Assembly: GCA_026770575.1 (NCBI GenBank)
Contig: MU657189.1
Location: 408,979 to 442,606 of the forward strand
DNA: 33,628 nt
Direction of reading: 5' to 3'
DNA from: Pelagophyceae sp. CCMP2097
Taxonomy: Eukaryota > Sar > Pelagophyceae
Shown: piece after piece, positions 12,601 through 20,744 of the stretch
Layout of the letters: the number at the start of each line of letters is the position of its first letter
Numbering within the stretch: position 1 is the stretch's first letter
The notes under the pieces: generated by a model
The model's database searches: none
What the model saw: only the letters and a program-made list of their open reading frames with translations
Told to the model about the DNA's origin: nothing
Position numbers and translations under genes: made by a program

Positions 12601-15600
12601 GAGTGTCCGCTCAAAAGGTCCGCTCCAAAGGTCCTCGAAGACCGCCCGGTGGCCGCTCGATGGCGGTCTGAGGCTCCTCTCAAATGTCCCCTCGATGGCC
12701 CGTTGGAAAAGTCGGCGCAGTGTGTCGAGGCACGGACCTCTTGCGGGGCCTTCTTCTCCAAAGGGCCCCCGTAGAAAGGGGCCTCCAAAGGCCCCTCGAA
12801 AGGTATGCGCATTGTCCGCACCTCGAATGTCCCGGGGCCTTGAACAGATCTCTCCCGTCGTCTCGATGCCGTTTGGCAAGAGTTTCCGTGCGGCCCTTTG
12901 AGTCCGTCGGTCCTTTGACGGTCCGGAGGCGGTCCGCAGGGGGCCTCTTCCCAATCGACCCTTTGAGAGACCCTTTAACGCCCCCCTCGGCTCAACCGGG
13001 CCCCCATCGATCCGAAACGGCCCGGAGACGGTCCCAGGGGACCCGGTCTCTGTGGGACCCGCCCCAGGGGACCCTTTGTTGGTCCCGGGCGAGGCGGGGC
13101 GGTCCAAAGGGTCGCTCCAAAGGCTCGCTCCAAAGGTCGCTTCCAAAGGGTCGCTCCAAAGGTCCGCTCCAAAGGGTCAATTCCAAAGGTCCAAAGCCCC
13201 GGTCCAAAAGCCCACCCTCGCAAGGCATGCTCCTCTCGAAAGGTTGCGGGCGGCAGTGGCGTCGGTGGAGAGGACCGTCTCTAAAGCGACTTGATAAAGT
13301 CCGTGCCGAAACCATGTTCACAACGCCGTCGAAGTCGCCTCTCCAACTAGGCCCTCGAGTCGAGCGTCGTCGCGTACGAGGACGCGGTGCGCGCGCGCTG
13401 GCGCAAATCGAATTCGAAGCTTGGCGAATCGCCGGCGCTTCAAGGAGCGCTCGGCCTCCACTCGGGCGAAGAAGTCTCTTATTACGCCTACGCCTGGGCG
13501 ACGCAGATTTTAGACTCGCGTTCCATCTGGTGGTCCGGCGAGCGCCATCTCGTGCCGCTCTTGGATTTGGTCAACGCCGCCGGCGGCGACGACGCTCAAG
13601 TGGGGGCGCCGGTGCATTCGACAACGTTGGACGCGACGGGCAACGCACTCACAAACGCCGCCCTCGGGCCCTACCAAAAGGGCGACCAAGTGCGGACTGA
13701 TCTGGCCATTGCCTTTGTTGCGTCGCCTTTGGGTCTGGATCATCCTTTGTATCCCTTTTGGGGTCTGATGACCCTCTTCCTCTCAGGTTTTGGAAGACTA
13801 CGGCCAGCCGAACCACGTCCTCTTCATCTACCACGGCTTCTCCCTGGCGAAGAACCACCACGACTGCGTCCGAGTCGAGCTTGCCGTCGACGCCGGACAC
13901 AACTCGGTGAAAAGGCGGTGCCCGAAACATTCAAGACGATGGAGCTTCGAGGTGTATTCGGGTCGCGTTGCTCAACTTGTGCCAGAGCGTCGCGGCTTTG
14001 TCGAGATGAAACTCGTCCTCGAAGGCTGTGGGCCAAAGGCCAGACCCGCGGATCGACGGCCAAAACGCGCAAACCCGACCTGCGGGTTGAAGGGCAAACC
14101 CGTCGCTGCTCCCATCTCCGGCTCCACGAGACGACCCCTCGAGACGACTCCTCGGGACGGCCCCTGGAGACGGCCGTTCGAGACGGTGCCTTTGGATGGC
14201 CCCTCGAGACGGTGCCTTGAGATGGCCCCTCGAGAGGCTTGGACGGTCCCTCGGAATGTCGCTTGGGCGGTCCCTTTGACGGTTCCCTTGGAAAGTTCCT
14301 TTGAGGGTCCCGGAGACGGGCCCTCTGCGACGGTCGCTTTGACGCCGGTTTCTCAAAGGTCCCTTGGACGTTCACTCGGCTGCCGGCCCTTCGACTGCAG
14401 CCCCTCTGCGACGTCCCCTGGACGGCCTCTCGGAGTGACCGCGCATTCGGCCGGGCAAGTGGCCTCGAAAGAGGCCTTGCAGGGGCCGTCCTTCCGGGCT
14501 CTTCAAGGGCCCTTGAAAAAGGACTTGGGAGCGACCGCGCATTCGACCGTGCAAGTTTGCACAAAAGAGGCCCCTCCGGGGCCCCTCCGGAGTGCTCTTC
14601 AAGGGCCCTTAAAAGAGGCGGCCCAAGAGGCCGTTATTCGCGCATTGGGCAAATGGCCGCGAGGCCTTGCAGGGGCCCGTACTGTCGAAGACCCCGTGGC
14701 GAGCAGGGACTGTGTTTTCGGGTTTCCATTTTGTGCCAGCCCCCGGGTCGCGCGGGTTGCCAAACGACCCAAGCCGCCTCCTCGGGTCGGGTTCGGTTCG
14801 TGCCACGGCCAGACCCAGGGATCGGCGGGTCGGCCAAAACGTGCAAACCCGGCAAACCGGACCCGCGGGTCTTCAGGGCGAACCGGAACCCGTCGCTGCT
14901 CCTGATTCGAAGCGCAATCGATTCGCAAAGAGGGATGATTTGCGCGGCATGGTTGCCCAGAGGGCCGCGAGCGTCGGCGTGCGACGTCGAAGAAAAGCGC
15001 ACGGGTCGACGGCATAGAGACGTCGAAGAAAGAGGCGGGCCCGACCCAATGCAAGCCGAGCCGCCGCGGGACGTGCGATTCTGGGATGCATATTTTGTAA
15101 ACCGTATTTTGTAAACCGGGTCAAATCCAAGGGACCGCGCGTGGGCCGGATGGAGACCGTCCTTGCCCCGGTCCTTGTAAAGCTCCCCAGACGGGCCCCC
15201 GCAAGGGCTCTTGCAAGGCCGAATGGGCAGTGGAAATCTGTGCCAAACCCAAAGGGTCGCAGCTTTGTCGAGCGACGAAACCCGTCTTCCAAGGGTCGGG
15301 TTCGGGCCACGGTCAGACCCGCGGGTCAACGGGCCAAAACGCGAGAACCCGGCGAGCCCGATAGGCGGTTTTCGGGCAAATCCGAACCCATCCCATGCTC
15401 CTGCCTTTGCGGTCACTTGCGAGGCCGCTTTCGAGGGCCCTCGCAAGCTGCCACGGTTCCTTCAAAGGGTCACTTTCCTCGCACGGGCCTCGACGAGTCC
15501 CTCGATATCTGTACGGGTGACGGCCCCTGGCTTATGAGGGCCCCTCGTGCGGTCCAAGGGCGGGCATCGCCCCTCGGAGTTTTCAGCCCTCGGCACGGGC

Positions 15601-17388
15601 GCCGATTTGGCGGTCCGTTCCAAGACGGCCCCTCGCAAGGCTCCAAAGTGCGGGCCCTGACCTCGCACGGGCCGTGGGAAACCCCTCGCAGGGGCCGTGC
15701 GAGGCCCCTGGAAATGGCTTGCCCCCGTCGTCGTCGAGCCGGGGGCTCTGAGAAGCGCGGCGAGAGGCCCGGTGGAGGACACTCCCCGTGCGAGACCCCT
15801 TGACCAGCCCCGACACCTTGCAGGGGCGTTTGCACGGACCCTTGCACGGTCCCTCGTACGGCCCCTTGCAAGGCCCCTTGCAAGGCCACGGGCGAGGCAT
15901 CTTTCATGGGCAAGGCCTCTTTCACGGGTCAGGCCTCTGGCAAAGTCCCTTGCGCGCCCCCTCGAAGAGGGTTCTTTGCACGGGCGCCCTCGAAGAGTGT
16001 ACGGGCCCGTGATCGAGGCCTCTCGAGGGCCCGTTCCCTTTGTCGACGTCCCTCGCGAGGATGCTCGTACGGGCGCGTCCCATGCAGCCTGAATGTGATA
16101 CGGGCCAGTTGGGATTCCACGGCGGCTCAGGATGCACGCGTCGAAGAAAGAGCCGAAAATGCACGCGTCGAAGAGACGCGTCGACCCAAGTGCCGAAAAA
16201 GACCCCCTCGTGCCCAAGAGCGCAAAATCCGGTAGGTCCCCACCGCAGACTTGACGGACCCCTCGCAGCGGCGCCTGCGCACTGCGCTGCAGCAGTCTGG
16301 CTTCCGCAGCGGCGTGCTGCGGGCGTGCTTGAAGCCGGGAGATTCCCAAGATGCGCTCAAGTTGGAACGCGTCTACGTCCTCACCCGCGTCCCCTTGGAC
16401 CATCCTGGCCACGCCCCTGCCGTTTCATCTCCCCGGGCGGTGCCCCAAGGATGCTGCCTTGTCAAAGGGACCACTTTGGTCTCCTCGCCCTGGGACCTGG
16501 AGACTCCTTTTGTGAGAGGCCTTTGCACTTGCCACGGGCAAGAAGTTGGCAAAGTGCACCTTGGCCCGGCGAGGCGTCGTTCCAGCGATGAACAGACTTT
16601 GCCTCTGGGTTCACGGGGACCTCGGCGCTGGGTTCTTCTCAGAGGGTCACCTTTGCATAGGGGCCTTGTCACAGGGACCTTTGAAACCTTTGCACGGGGG
16701 CGGTATTAGGGACCGGGGCAAAGGGGACCTTGGCAAAGGGGTCACAGCGGCGTCTTCAAAAGGACTTTTGTCACGGGAACGTTTCACGGGGACCTTGTCG
16801 AAGGGGACCTTGTCGAAGGGGACCTTGTCGAAGGGGACCTTGTCGAAGGGGACCTTGTCGAAGGGGACCTCGTCAAAGGGACCTTGTCACGGGGACCTTG
16901 TCCGAGCGTTCTTGTCCCGGGGACCTTGTCCCGGGGACGTTGTCACGGGGACGTTGTCACGGGGACGTTGTCCCGGGGACGTTGTCACGGGGACCTTTTC
17001 ACCGCCACGGACCGAGACGGTCTCCGGAACTGCTTCGAGTGGCACGATGCCGTACAATTGGAATGGCAATTGTACGGGGGATTGTACGGGGGATTGTACG
17101 GGGAATGCCGAGAATCCCGAGTCGCACAAATCGATCGACTGACCAGTCGCTGTGTAGACTTTCCTGGCCATCCAGCTCGGCCTCCCCATCCCGCAGCAGC
17201 CGGGCTTGGACCTCGTCCTCGCTTTGGCAGACGTCTTGGCGGCAAGGCTGGCGGCCTACGAAACGATTGGCCACGGGCCCCAAGCGGCAATCCTCTTCCT
17301 CCAGTCAGAAAAAGCCCTGCTCCGGCTCTTGCACGACGAGCTCACGGAGCAGTGCTCCACGCACGCCTTTGTGCAGATCAAGCGATGA
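565..17388 (+). CDS. Tandem double LSMT/SETD3-type SET-domain protein (whole gene)
   Basis: Predicted protein methyltransferase of the RuBisCO-LSMT/SETD3/SETD6 class with the SET plus substrate-binding architecture present twice, about 903 residues. Exons: 565-981, 1035-1101, 1272-1417, 1746-1858, 2110-2154, 3361-3456, 3532-3637, 10694-11572, 13351-13689, 13787-13906, 16269-16386, 17017-17051, 17158-17388. Phases agree throughout and the total is 2712 nt. Well supported: the first seven exons, 8 (3' end), 9, the start of 10, and 13. Uncertain: the start of exon 8, the end of exon 10, and exons 11-12. The start codon at 565 is the first ATG in the open frame leading into the SET homology. The protein could end at TGA 17386-17388 or be spliced on to 17506-18347. 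Members of this class methylate lysine or histidine in diverse proteins; the substrate here cannot be told. Two separate genes are unlikely because exon 8 joins unit 1 to unit 2 in one frame. Confidence 0.75.
2155..3360 (+). repeat. Intron 5 of the SET gene: degenerate repeats plus an AT island
   Basis: A 1206-nt intron with proposed donor GCGAAA and acceptor CTCCGCAG preceded by a C-rich tract. It holds imperfect GC-rich repeats, for example CCTCTTGAACGGTCC repeated near 2950-2985, and one AT-rich island around 2695-2780. No coding exon is seen. Confidence 0.5.
2731..2775. other. Perfect 15-bp inverted repeat in an AT island
   Basis: AAAAGACGATAATTT at 2731-2745 is exactly reverse-complementary to 2761-2775, with a 15-nt AT-rich loop between. 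It lies within a SET-gene intron surrounded by GC-rich repeats. It could form a hairpin in RNA or be the remnant of a small element. Confidence 0.6.
3638..5400. repeat. 13-bp degenerate repeat array
   Basis: The commonest phrasing is CCCTCGAGACGG plus one base, drifting to CCCTTGAAACGG, CCCTCTGTACGG and CCCTCGAGGCGG. The unit contains the palindromes CTCGAG and, across junctions, GGGCCC, so the RNA could fold extensively. About 1.7 kb of near-continuous array. Confidence 0.75.
7190..7440. repeat. 12-bp degenerate repeat array
   Basis: Units such as GGACGGTCCCTC, GGACGGTCGCTT and GGGCGGTCCCTT follow each other at 12-bp spacing, one base shorter than the neighbouring 13-bp arrays. Similar arrays recur at about 8590-9170, 9830-10080 and 14250-14420. 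Confidence 0.7.
9318..9475. repeat. Dispersed ~150-bp element, copy 1
   Basis: Begins near GTGCCAAACCCAAAGGGTCG and contains GGGTCGGGTTCGGGCCACGG, then CGCGCAAACGTGGCAAACCC. It ends at CTGCTCCTATCTCCGGCTCC, where a 13-bp array starts. At least four related copies lie elsewhere in this gene's introns. Confidence 0.65.
10346..10490. repeat. Dispersed ~150-bp element, copy 2
   Basis: GTGCCGAACCCTCGGGTCG leads into GGGTCGGGTTCGGG, CAGACCCGCGGGTCGAGG and CCAAAACGCGCAAACTCGG, in the same order as in the other copies. Its left flank (AGAGGCCTTACAGGGGCCCG, GTGGCGAGCAGGG, GTGTTTTCGGGT) is shared with the copy near 14732. Confidence 0.65.
10694..11572 (+). CDS. SET gene exon 8: first substrate-binding domain fused to second SET start
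   Basis: One continuous exon (about residues 331-623). Its first half (to about residue 460) resembles the helical RuBisCO-LSMT substrate-binding domain: KINLLKSVGL, then AAADKLASYPTT and the closing helix ALRLAISYRLAQKRLLTTL. Without interruption it enters a second SET domain: AFNAWIAAQNF, GGRLSAES, EAYLAVPPTKCLSAFLARRD, DDFHALLYFLLREA and QFHPYTALLP, then PPLLW and KWLRGS before the donor TCG|GTTTGC. The 3' boundary is strong because the next exon continues the family motif. The 5' boundary is uncertain: 10694 (after TTTAAG) keeps phase with exon 7, but acceptors near 10680 or 10706 are possible. Confidence 0.8.
11573..13350 (+). repeat. Intron 8 of the SET gene: mixed 15-bp repeats
   Basis: A 1778-nt intron without recognisable exons. 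It contains several short tandem blocks: a 15-bp unit TCTTTGCCGATTTTG about three times at 11732-11776, a 15-bp unit TTGGAGGGTCCCTCC three times at about 11888-11932, and units like GCTCCAAAGGGTC at 13100-13185. The acceptor is CTCCAACTAG at 13341-13350. Confidence 0.65.
13351..13906 (+). CDS. SET gene exons 9-10: second SET core
   Basis: Exon 9 (13351-13689) continues ALESSVVAYEDAV, then YYAYAWATQILDSRSIWW and HLVPLLDLVNAAGG, matching the family's WA...SR and LVPLxDLvNH. Exon 10 starts at 13787 with VLEDYGQPN, then FIYHGF and HHDCVRVEL. The splice at GACCAA|GTGCGG and CTCTCAG|GTTTTG rebuilds GDQVLEDYG. The intron is 97 nt. The Asn of the NH pair is kept but the His is Ala. The catalytic-type Tyr is present in DYG. 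The exon 10 end is set at TCG|GTGAAA (13906) by donor quality and phase; a few residues either way are possible. A 150-bp repeat copy begins shortly after. Confidence 0.8.
13978..14125. repeat. Dispersed ~150-bp element, copy 3
   Basis: Begins GTGCCAGAGCGTCGCGGCTT and runs through CAGACCCGCGGATCGACGG and CCAAAACGCGCAAACCCGAC to GCTCCCATCTCCGGCTCC, where a 13-bp array starts, as in copy 1. It lies about 70 bp downstream of the proposed exon 10 end. Confidence 0.6.
14732..14895. repeat. Dispersed ~150-bp element, copy 4
   Basis: GTGCCAGCCCCCGGGTCG, then CTCGGGTCGGGTTCGG, CCACGGCCAGACCCAGGGAT and CCAAAACGTGCAAACCCGGC. It is preceded by the same GTACTGTCGAA, GTGGCGAGCAGGGACTGTG and GTGTTTTCGGGTT flank as copy 2. 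Confidence 0.65.
15238..15400. repeat. Dispersed ~150-bp element, copy 5
   Basis: GTGCCAAACCCAAAGGGTCG (identical in its first 20 bases to copy 1), then AAGGGTCGGGTTCGGGCCAC, CAGACCCGCGGGTCAACGGG and CCAAAACGCGAGAACCCGGC. Confidence 0.65.
16269..17388 (+). CDS. SET gene exons 11-13: second substrate-binding domain
   Basis: Exon 13 (17158-17388) is strong. After CTGTGTAG it reads TFLAIQLGLPIP, then VLALADVLAARLAAYETI and LQSEKALLRLLHDELTEQ, the C-terminal helices of the LSMT substrate-binding domain and the counterpart of the exon 8 segment ending KRLLTTL. Exon 11 (about 16269-16386) encodes RRLRTALQQSGF, parallel to KINLLKSVGL of unit 1, through KLERVYVLT. An alternative acceptor at 16249 would add TDPSQ. 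Exon 12 (17017-17051; GLRNCFEWHDA) is tentative: it fits phases and unit 1 spacing but has a weak acceptor. The stop TGA is at 17386-17388 unless a donor at 17352 is used. Confidence 0.6.
16786..16878. repeat. 15-bp tandem repeat in SET intron 11
   Basis: The unit CTTGTCGAAGGGGAC repeats about five times almost perfectly, then decays into GTTGTCACGGGGACG units to about 17000. Related 15-bp units occur at 17975-18110 in opposite sense and at 30000-30300. Confidence 0.8.
17070..17103. repeat. 13-bp tandem repeat
   Basis: ATTGTACGGGGG repeats about three times within the 106-nt intron (17052-17157) just before SET exon 13. Inside it GTACGG resembles repeated donor-like sequence. Confidence 0.6.
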
Positions 17389-17505
17389 ACGACAATTAAA
17401 CGATGAACGACGTGCGCAGAGCCGGTCCTGAAAAGGCGTCCCGATTCGCTGAACAAAAAAGTCGTGCACGCTTTTTGACGTCTTTTGCGGGCCTCGCCGG
17501 AGCAG

Positions 17506-18347
17506 GGTGCATCATAGGGGCGACGTGGACTCGGCACAGCGCCTTGTTTCGAGTTTGCATCTCGGCTGTATGGGCCCTCTGGTGGTGCTGCACGGGGCTT
17601 GCGACTGGCGCGTCCAAGGGCCTTGCGCCGCGCCAGGGTGGAATGCCGTCCTTGTCGATTCTTCGTATGAAATCGCGGCCGGCGACGCGTTTGAATGCCA
17701 CGTCGACGTCGTTGTCGAGGTTTGAGAACCGCGCCGTCGTCAAAGAAGAAAAACGTCCGCCTCGAACTCTTCGCACTGCTCGACAACGCCGCGGACGCCG
17801 CGGGTTCTGCGTCGGAGCCACCAGACGAAATTCTGTCGGACAGCCTCAAAAGCGCCCCTCCGGCCCCGGCCCCGGCGGAAGCCACGGCCCAAGTTTTACT
17901 GGCCGCACCGCCACCCCATCGAAAGGCCGACTTTGGTTCAAGCGCCCCTCGGGCGGCCTTGCCGAGCGCCTCCCTGTGACAAGGTCCCCTGTGACAAGGT
18001 CCCTGTGACAAAGTCCCCTTTGACAAAGTCCCCTTTGACAACGTCCCCTTTGACAAAGTCCCTGTGCCAAGGTTCCCTTTGACACAGGGACCTGTGCAAA
18101 GGTCCCATATGCCAAGTCCCCTGCGACCACCCCCGCCGGGGCTGCACCGACGCCGGGGGTCGAGCGGGGGCGCACCGTAGTGGTTTGGGGTACGGAAGCA
18201 TCGTTTCTCGCAAGTCGGACCGCAGACGCCACGCTTTGTCTGTGCGACATTTATGCACGAGGGAAACTCGGGATGCTGCACTGCCGGGCGGTGCTCGGAC
18301 GGTCTTTCCGTGTCCTGGGCGACCACGCAGCTTGGGCGACGCTGTGA
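17506..18347 (+). CDS. Unrecognised exons; separate gene or C-terminal extension of the SET protein
   Basis: Three stretches look coding. Exon A (17506-17719), after GGAGCAG, reads VHHRGDVDSAQRL, then HGACDWRVQGP and GWNAVLVDSSYEI, ending near HVDVVVE. Exon B (from 17746) reads KNVRLELFALLDNAADAAG and an Ala/Pro-rich tail to about 17960. Exon C (about 18116-18347) reads GRTVVVWGTEASFLASR and YARGKLGMLHCRAVLG to TGA at 18345-18347. The A-B gap would be only 26 nt, suspiciously short; a donor at GTCGAC would give about 47. Exon A needs a phase-2 donor, and CA|GTGCTC at 17352 within SET exon 13 supplies one (154-nt intron), so fusion to the SET protein is possible. No ATG-led independent start is convincing. 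Alternating hydrophobic residues suggest beta-rich structure; family unknown. Confidence 0.45.
17975..18110. repeat. 15-bp repeat array, opposite sense
   Basis: Units such as GACAAAGTCCCCTTT follow each other from 17980 to about 18105, the reverse-complement sense of the array at 16786. It probably fills an intron between exons B and C of the preceding entry. Confidence 0.7.
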
Positions 18348-18493
18348 TATCTTGCACATTTTCAGAGTAATACATTTTCAGAGTAAGCAGCGCCAAAACG
18401 TCGGCCCAAAAGAGCCTCGGCGAGCCACCGAGCGACTTGTAGTGACCCTAACCTAAGTACCGCGGTTCTGTGGTGAGTGTGATGACGCAGCGT

Positions 18494-18514
18494 GGCGCGT
18501 CGGGACGACGCGCC
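18494..18514. other. Small GC-rich hairpin
   Basis: GGCGCGTCG and CGACGCGCC form a perfect 9-bp stem around GGA. It has no T-run, so it is unlikely to be a classical terminator. Function unknown. Confidence 0.5.
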
Positions 18515-18971
18515 AAGCGCGTGTGACGGCACGAACACGCAAAAGCTTTTGTAGGTGTTAAGTAAGAAAACGCTGGGAAGCGACTAAAACGTGTGTTTTC
18601 GGGCCCATAGACTCGCCCATGATCATGGACGTAGAGTACGAAAATCGGGTGCGTTTGCCTGATGAAGATGTGATGAATGAAAGGAAGTAAACACAAAAGA
18701 ACAAACACGTGCGCGATACAGACGGACTTGTAGGTCTACTCACGTCAGCTATAGGTGAGATATTAATGCCCTTAAGTGACATGAGACATACGAAGAGATG
18801 GGAACAAAAGGAATTGGCGCTTGCAGAGGGGTGAGGAAACTATAAGCCACCTCACGTGATACTGAGACGTGAAAAAAAGAAGAAACGAAAGTGGTATTAG
18901 CGCAAACGGAGGATGCGAGGCATACAAAGGCTGCGCCGCCAGAGGAGGCAGGGCCGCCACAGGAGTGATCA

Positions 18972-19035
18972 CCCTCCAGTAGGCGCCCTTCAGTATGCGC
19001 CCTCCAGTAGGCGCCCTTCAGTAGGCGCCCTTCAG
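18972..19035. repeat. 14-bp tandem repeat
   Basis: AGGCGCCCTTCAGT with variants (CCTCCAGT, TATGCGCC) is repeated about five times. Each copy contains the GGCGCC palindrome. Confidence 0.75.
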
Positions 19036-19465
19036 CCCGCTTACCCCCTACGGGGGCCCCTGTAGAAAGCTTCCCAGGCGACCTTTGTGGCACGAAGGAA
19101 TACGGACCACCGCAAAAATATCGACTGTTGTCGTCGCGGGTCAATGGGTCCCCCACTCGGGCGCAAGCGGCATCGTAAAAAAAAATCCGTCAGGCACACA
19201 AAATGTATTGTATAAGTATTTTCCTGCATCGTCGCCTCGTCGACGTGGACACTGCGCGGCTAAAACCCCAAAAATCGCGTCGAAACGTGGCAAAATCGCC
19301 CCCCTCTTCGCAACAGCGCAGAGGACCCTCTCAAAAGCCAAGGGAGGAGCACCTGCGGGTGGGCGATCAACACATGTTTCCGGCGGTCCAGGTGTTCCGT
19401 CTCTCACGGTTCGGGTGTTCCGGAGTGTCCGGGTATTTCGGACGATTCGATCCGGGTTATTTTCA

Positions 19466-19608
19466 AAATCCCGTAAAACCCCGCAAAGCCCAGTTAAGTC
19501 TGATTGAGTCGTGTGAAGTCATGCAAAGTACTCTGAAGTCCTATACAGTCCGTTTAAAATGTCGCGAAGTCTCGTAAAGTCCCGTAAAGTCCCGTAAAGT
19601 CCAGTACC
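19466..19608. repeat. Decaying 10-bp repeat
   Basis: Perfect GTAAAGTCCC units at about 19577-19603 become progressively diverged upstream (GAAGTCATGC, AAAGTACTCT and similar) at 10-11-bp spacing, suggesting expansion at one end and decay at the other. Confidence 0.6.
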
Positions 19609-19879
19609 TGCGGGTCTTCTCACGATCCAGGTGGTCTCGGCAGTCCAGGTATTCCTGACGCTGCAGTCTGGGTGCCTCTCAGAGCTCGGGCGCTCTTCAC
19701 GGTCTGGATGTTTCTTATTATAATAAAGGATGTTTATTATTATAAAGGATGTTTTCCAGAGACACTGCCAGTGAGTCACAGTCCGACGTATGCTCTCTCT
19801 CGGAAGGCCGGGGCGACGTTGGTGACGTGGTTGATCGGCACTGTTTTCGACGCGAGATCACTCGGTTCATTTTCCTGCT

Positions 19880-20224
19880 GTGAGAGTGGTGCTGTGCTCA
19901 ACGGTGCTTGTCGGGGCGATTGCATTGTCGAAGGAATTCGAGGGTCCGCTGATTTCGACTTGGGATGCTTGGCGTACCCAAGTCTATACGCAACGAATGG
20001 CTCCAAACCGGGGCTTCTTCGGAGGTCGAGCAGCGGCTCGGGGACATTTGGATCGGACGTACCCCGATTCTTACGGAGTCTTGACGTTTGCCGGCCTCGC
20101 ACTTTTTGGTGGGACCGAGCTCGTGGTCGCCCTTTGCAATCGGCTCCAAACGCCCATTCGACGCGGTTCCCGGCAGACGAACGTCAACCATGGGCGTGGA
20201 TCGAAAGCAGCAACGGGTCCCTAG
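19880..20224 (+). CDS. Candidate small protein or first exon with hydrophobic N-terminus
   Basis: I do not recognise it. The ATG at 19880 opens MRVVLCSTVLVGAIAL, a plausible signal peptide or anchor, then WDAWRTQVYTQR and YGVLTFAGLALFGGTELVVA, a second hydrophobic segment, to TAG at 20224 (114 codons). A different plus frame reads on through 20220-20620 (GKKLGLELLHEPPIALGIE and more) and could be a second exon, but I found no clear splice pair. A long minus-strand frame overlaps (19898-20611), so the coding strand is not secure. Confidence 0.25.
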   Translation: MRVVLCSTVLVGAIALSKEFEGPLISTWDAWRTQVYTQRMAPNRGFFGGRAAARGHLDRTYPDSYGVLTFAGLALFGGTELVVALCNRLQTPIRRGSRQTNVNHGRGSKAATGP

Positions 20225-20744
20225 GGAAGAAACTCGGCTTGGAATTGCTCCACGAACCGCCAATCGCGCTTGGGATTGAATCGCATTCTTTTCCGGTGTT
20301 CCGTGTGAGAGCGTGCTCGACGTGCAGTGACAAGGAACTTCAAGAGGGGCTTCTATACCGTAGGCCCTCGTCCAAAGTCGGGCGCGCCCCATCCATCCGC
20401 CAGGAATTAGACTCGGTGTCCTCTTTTCGACGAAAATCTGTGGAGCTCCTTCCTTGCCACAGTCACTGCAAAAGTCCACTCTTTGCAAAGTCCACGACGC
20501 GCGTCGTGGAAGCCTGCTCCCATATTTCATATCCATCCCTGATATGCGAGTGCTTTGCTCGAAGTTGGGATTGGGATAAATCCGGCGGCCCTCGCCCATG
20601 CACAGGAGCACCCGCTGCTTGAGCGCATCTTGGTGGGTCGACCATCAACGGCGTCAAATCTCTAAATCTTGAGTATATATACTAATAGGCCCCTCCACAT
20701 ATCATCAAACAAGTTGACAGTTATTTCAGCGATTGTGGAAAAAC
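20225..20744. other. Interval upstream of the tRNA genes
   Basis: Open in one plus frame to 20622 with mixed composition; possibly an exon of the preceding candidate. A TATATATA run at about 20673-20681 lies some 65 bp upstream of the first tRNA and may aid Pol III recruitment. Nothing else supported. Confidence 0.3.

Larger units (their letters stand above)
13907..16268 (+). repeat. Intron 10 of the SET gene: composite repeats
   Basis: About 2.36 kb holding 150-bp element copies 3-5, a 13-bp array at 14110-14240, a 12-bp array at 14250-14420, repeated AGAGGCCTTGCAGGGGCC blocks (about 14467-14680), and 13-bp units like CCCTTGCACGGTC at 15410-16080. The short string CGTCGAAGA recurs around 14980-15030 and 16138-16176. 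No convincing exon seen. Confidence 0.6.
18348..19879. other. Gene-poor interval
   Basis: No supported gene. Less GC-rich than the flanks. Contains a 9-bp-arm hairpin at 18494-18514, a 14-bp tandem repeat at 18972-19035, a decaying 10-bp repeat at about 19466-19608, and an AT-rich direct repeat (TTATTATAATAAAGGATG then TTATTATTATAAAGGATG) at about 19715-19752. ORFs up to 140 codons occur but show no coding character. Confidence 0.45.

Noticed and set aside
18446..18456. Telomere-like CCCTAACCT
   Set aside because: A single isolated occurrence, with no tandem array.
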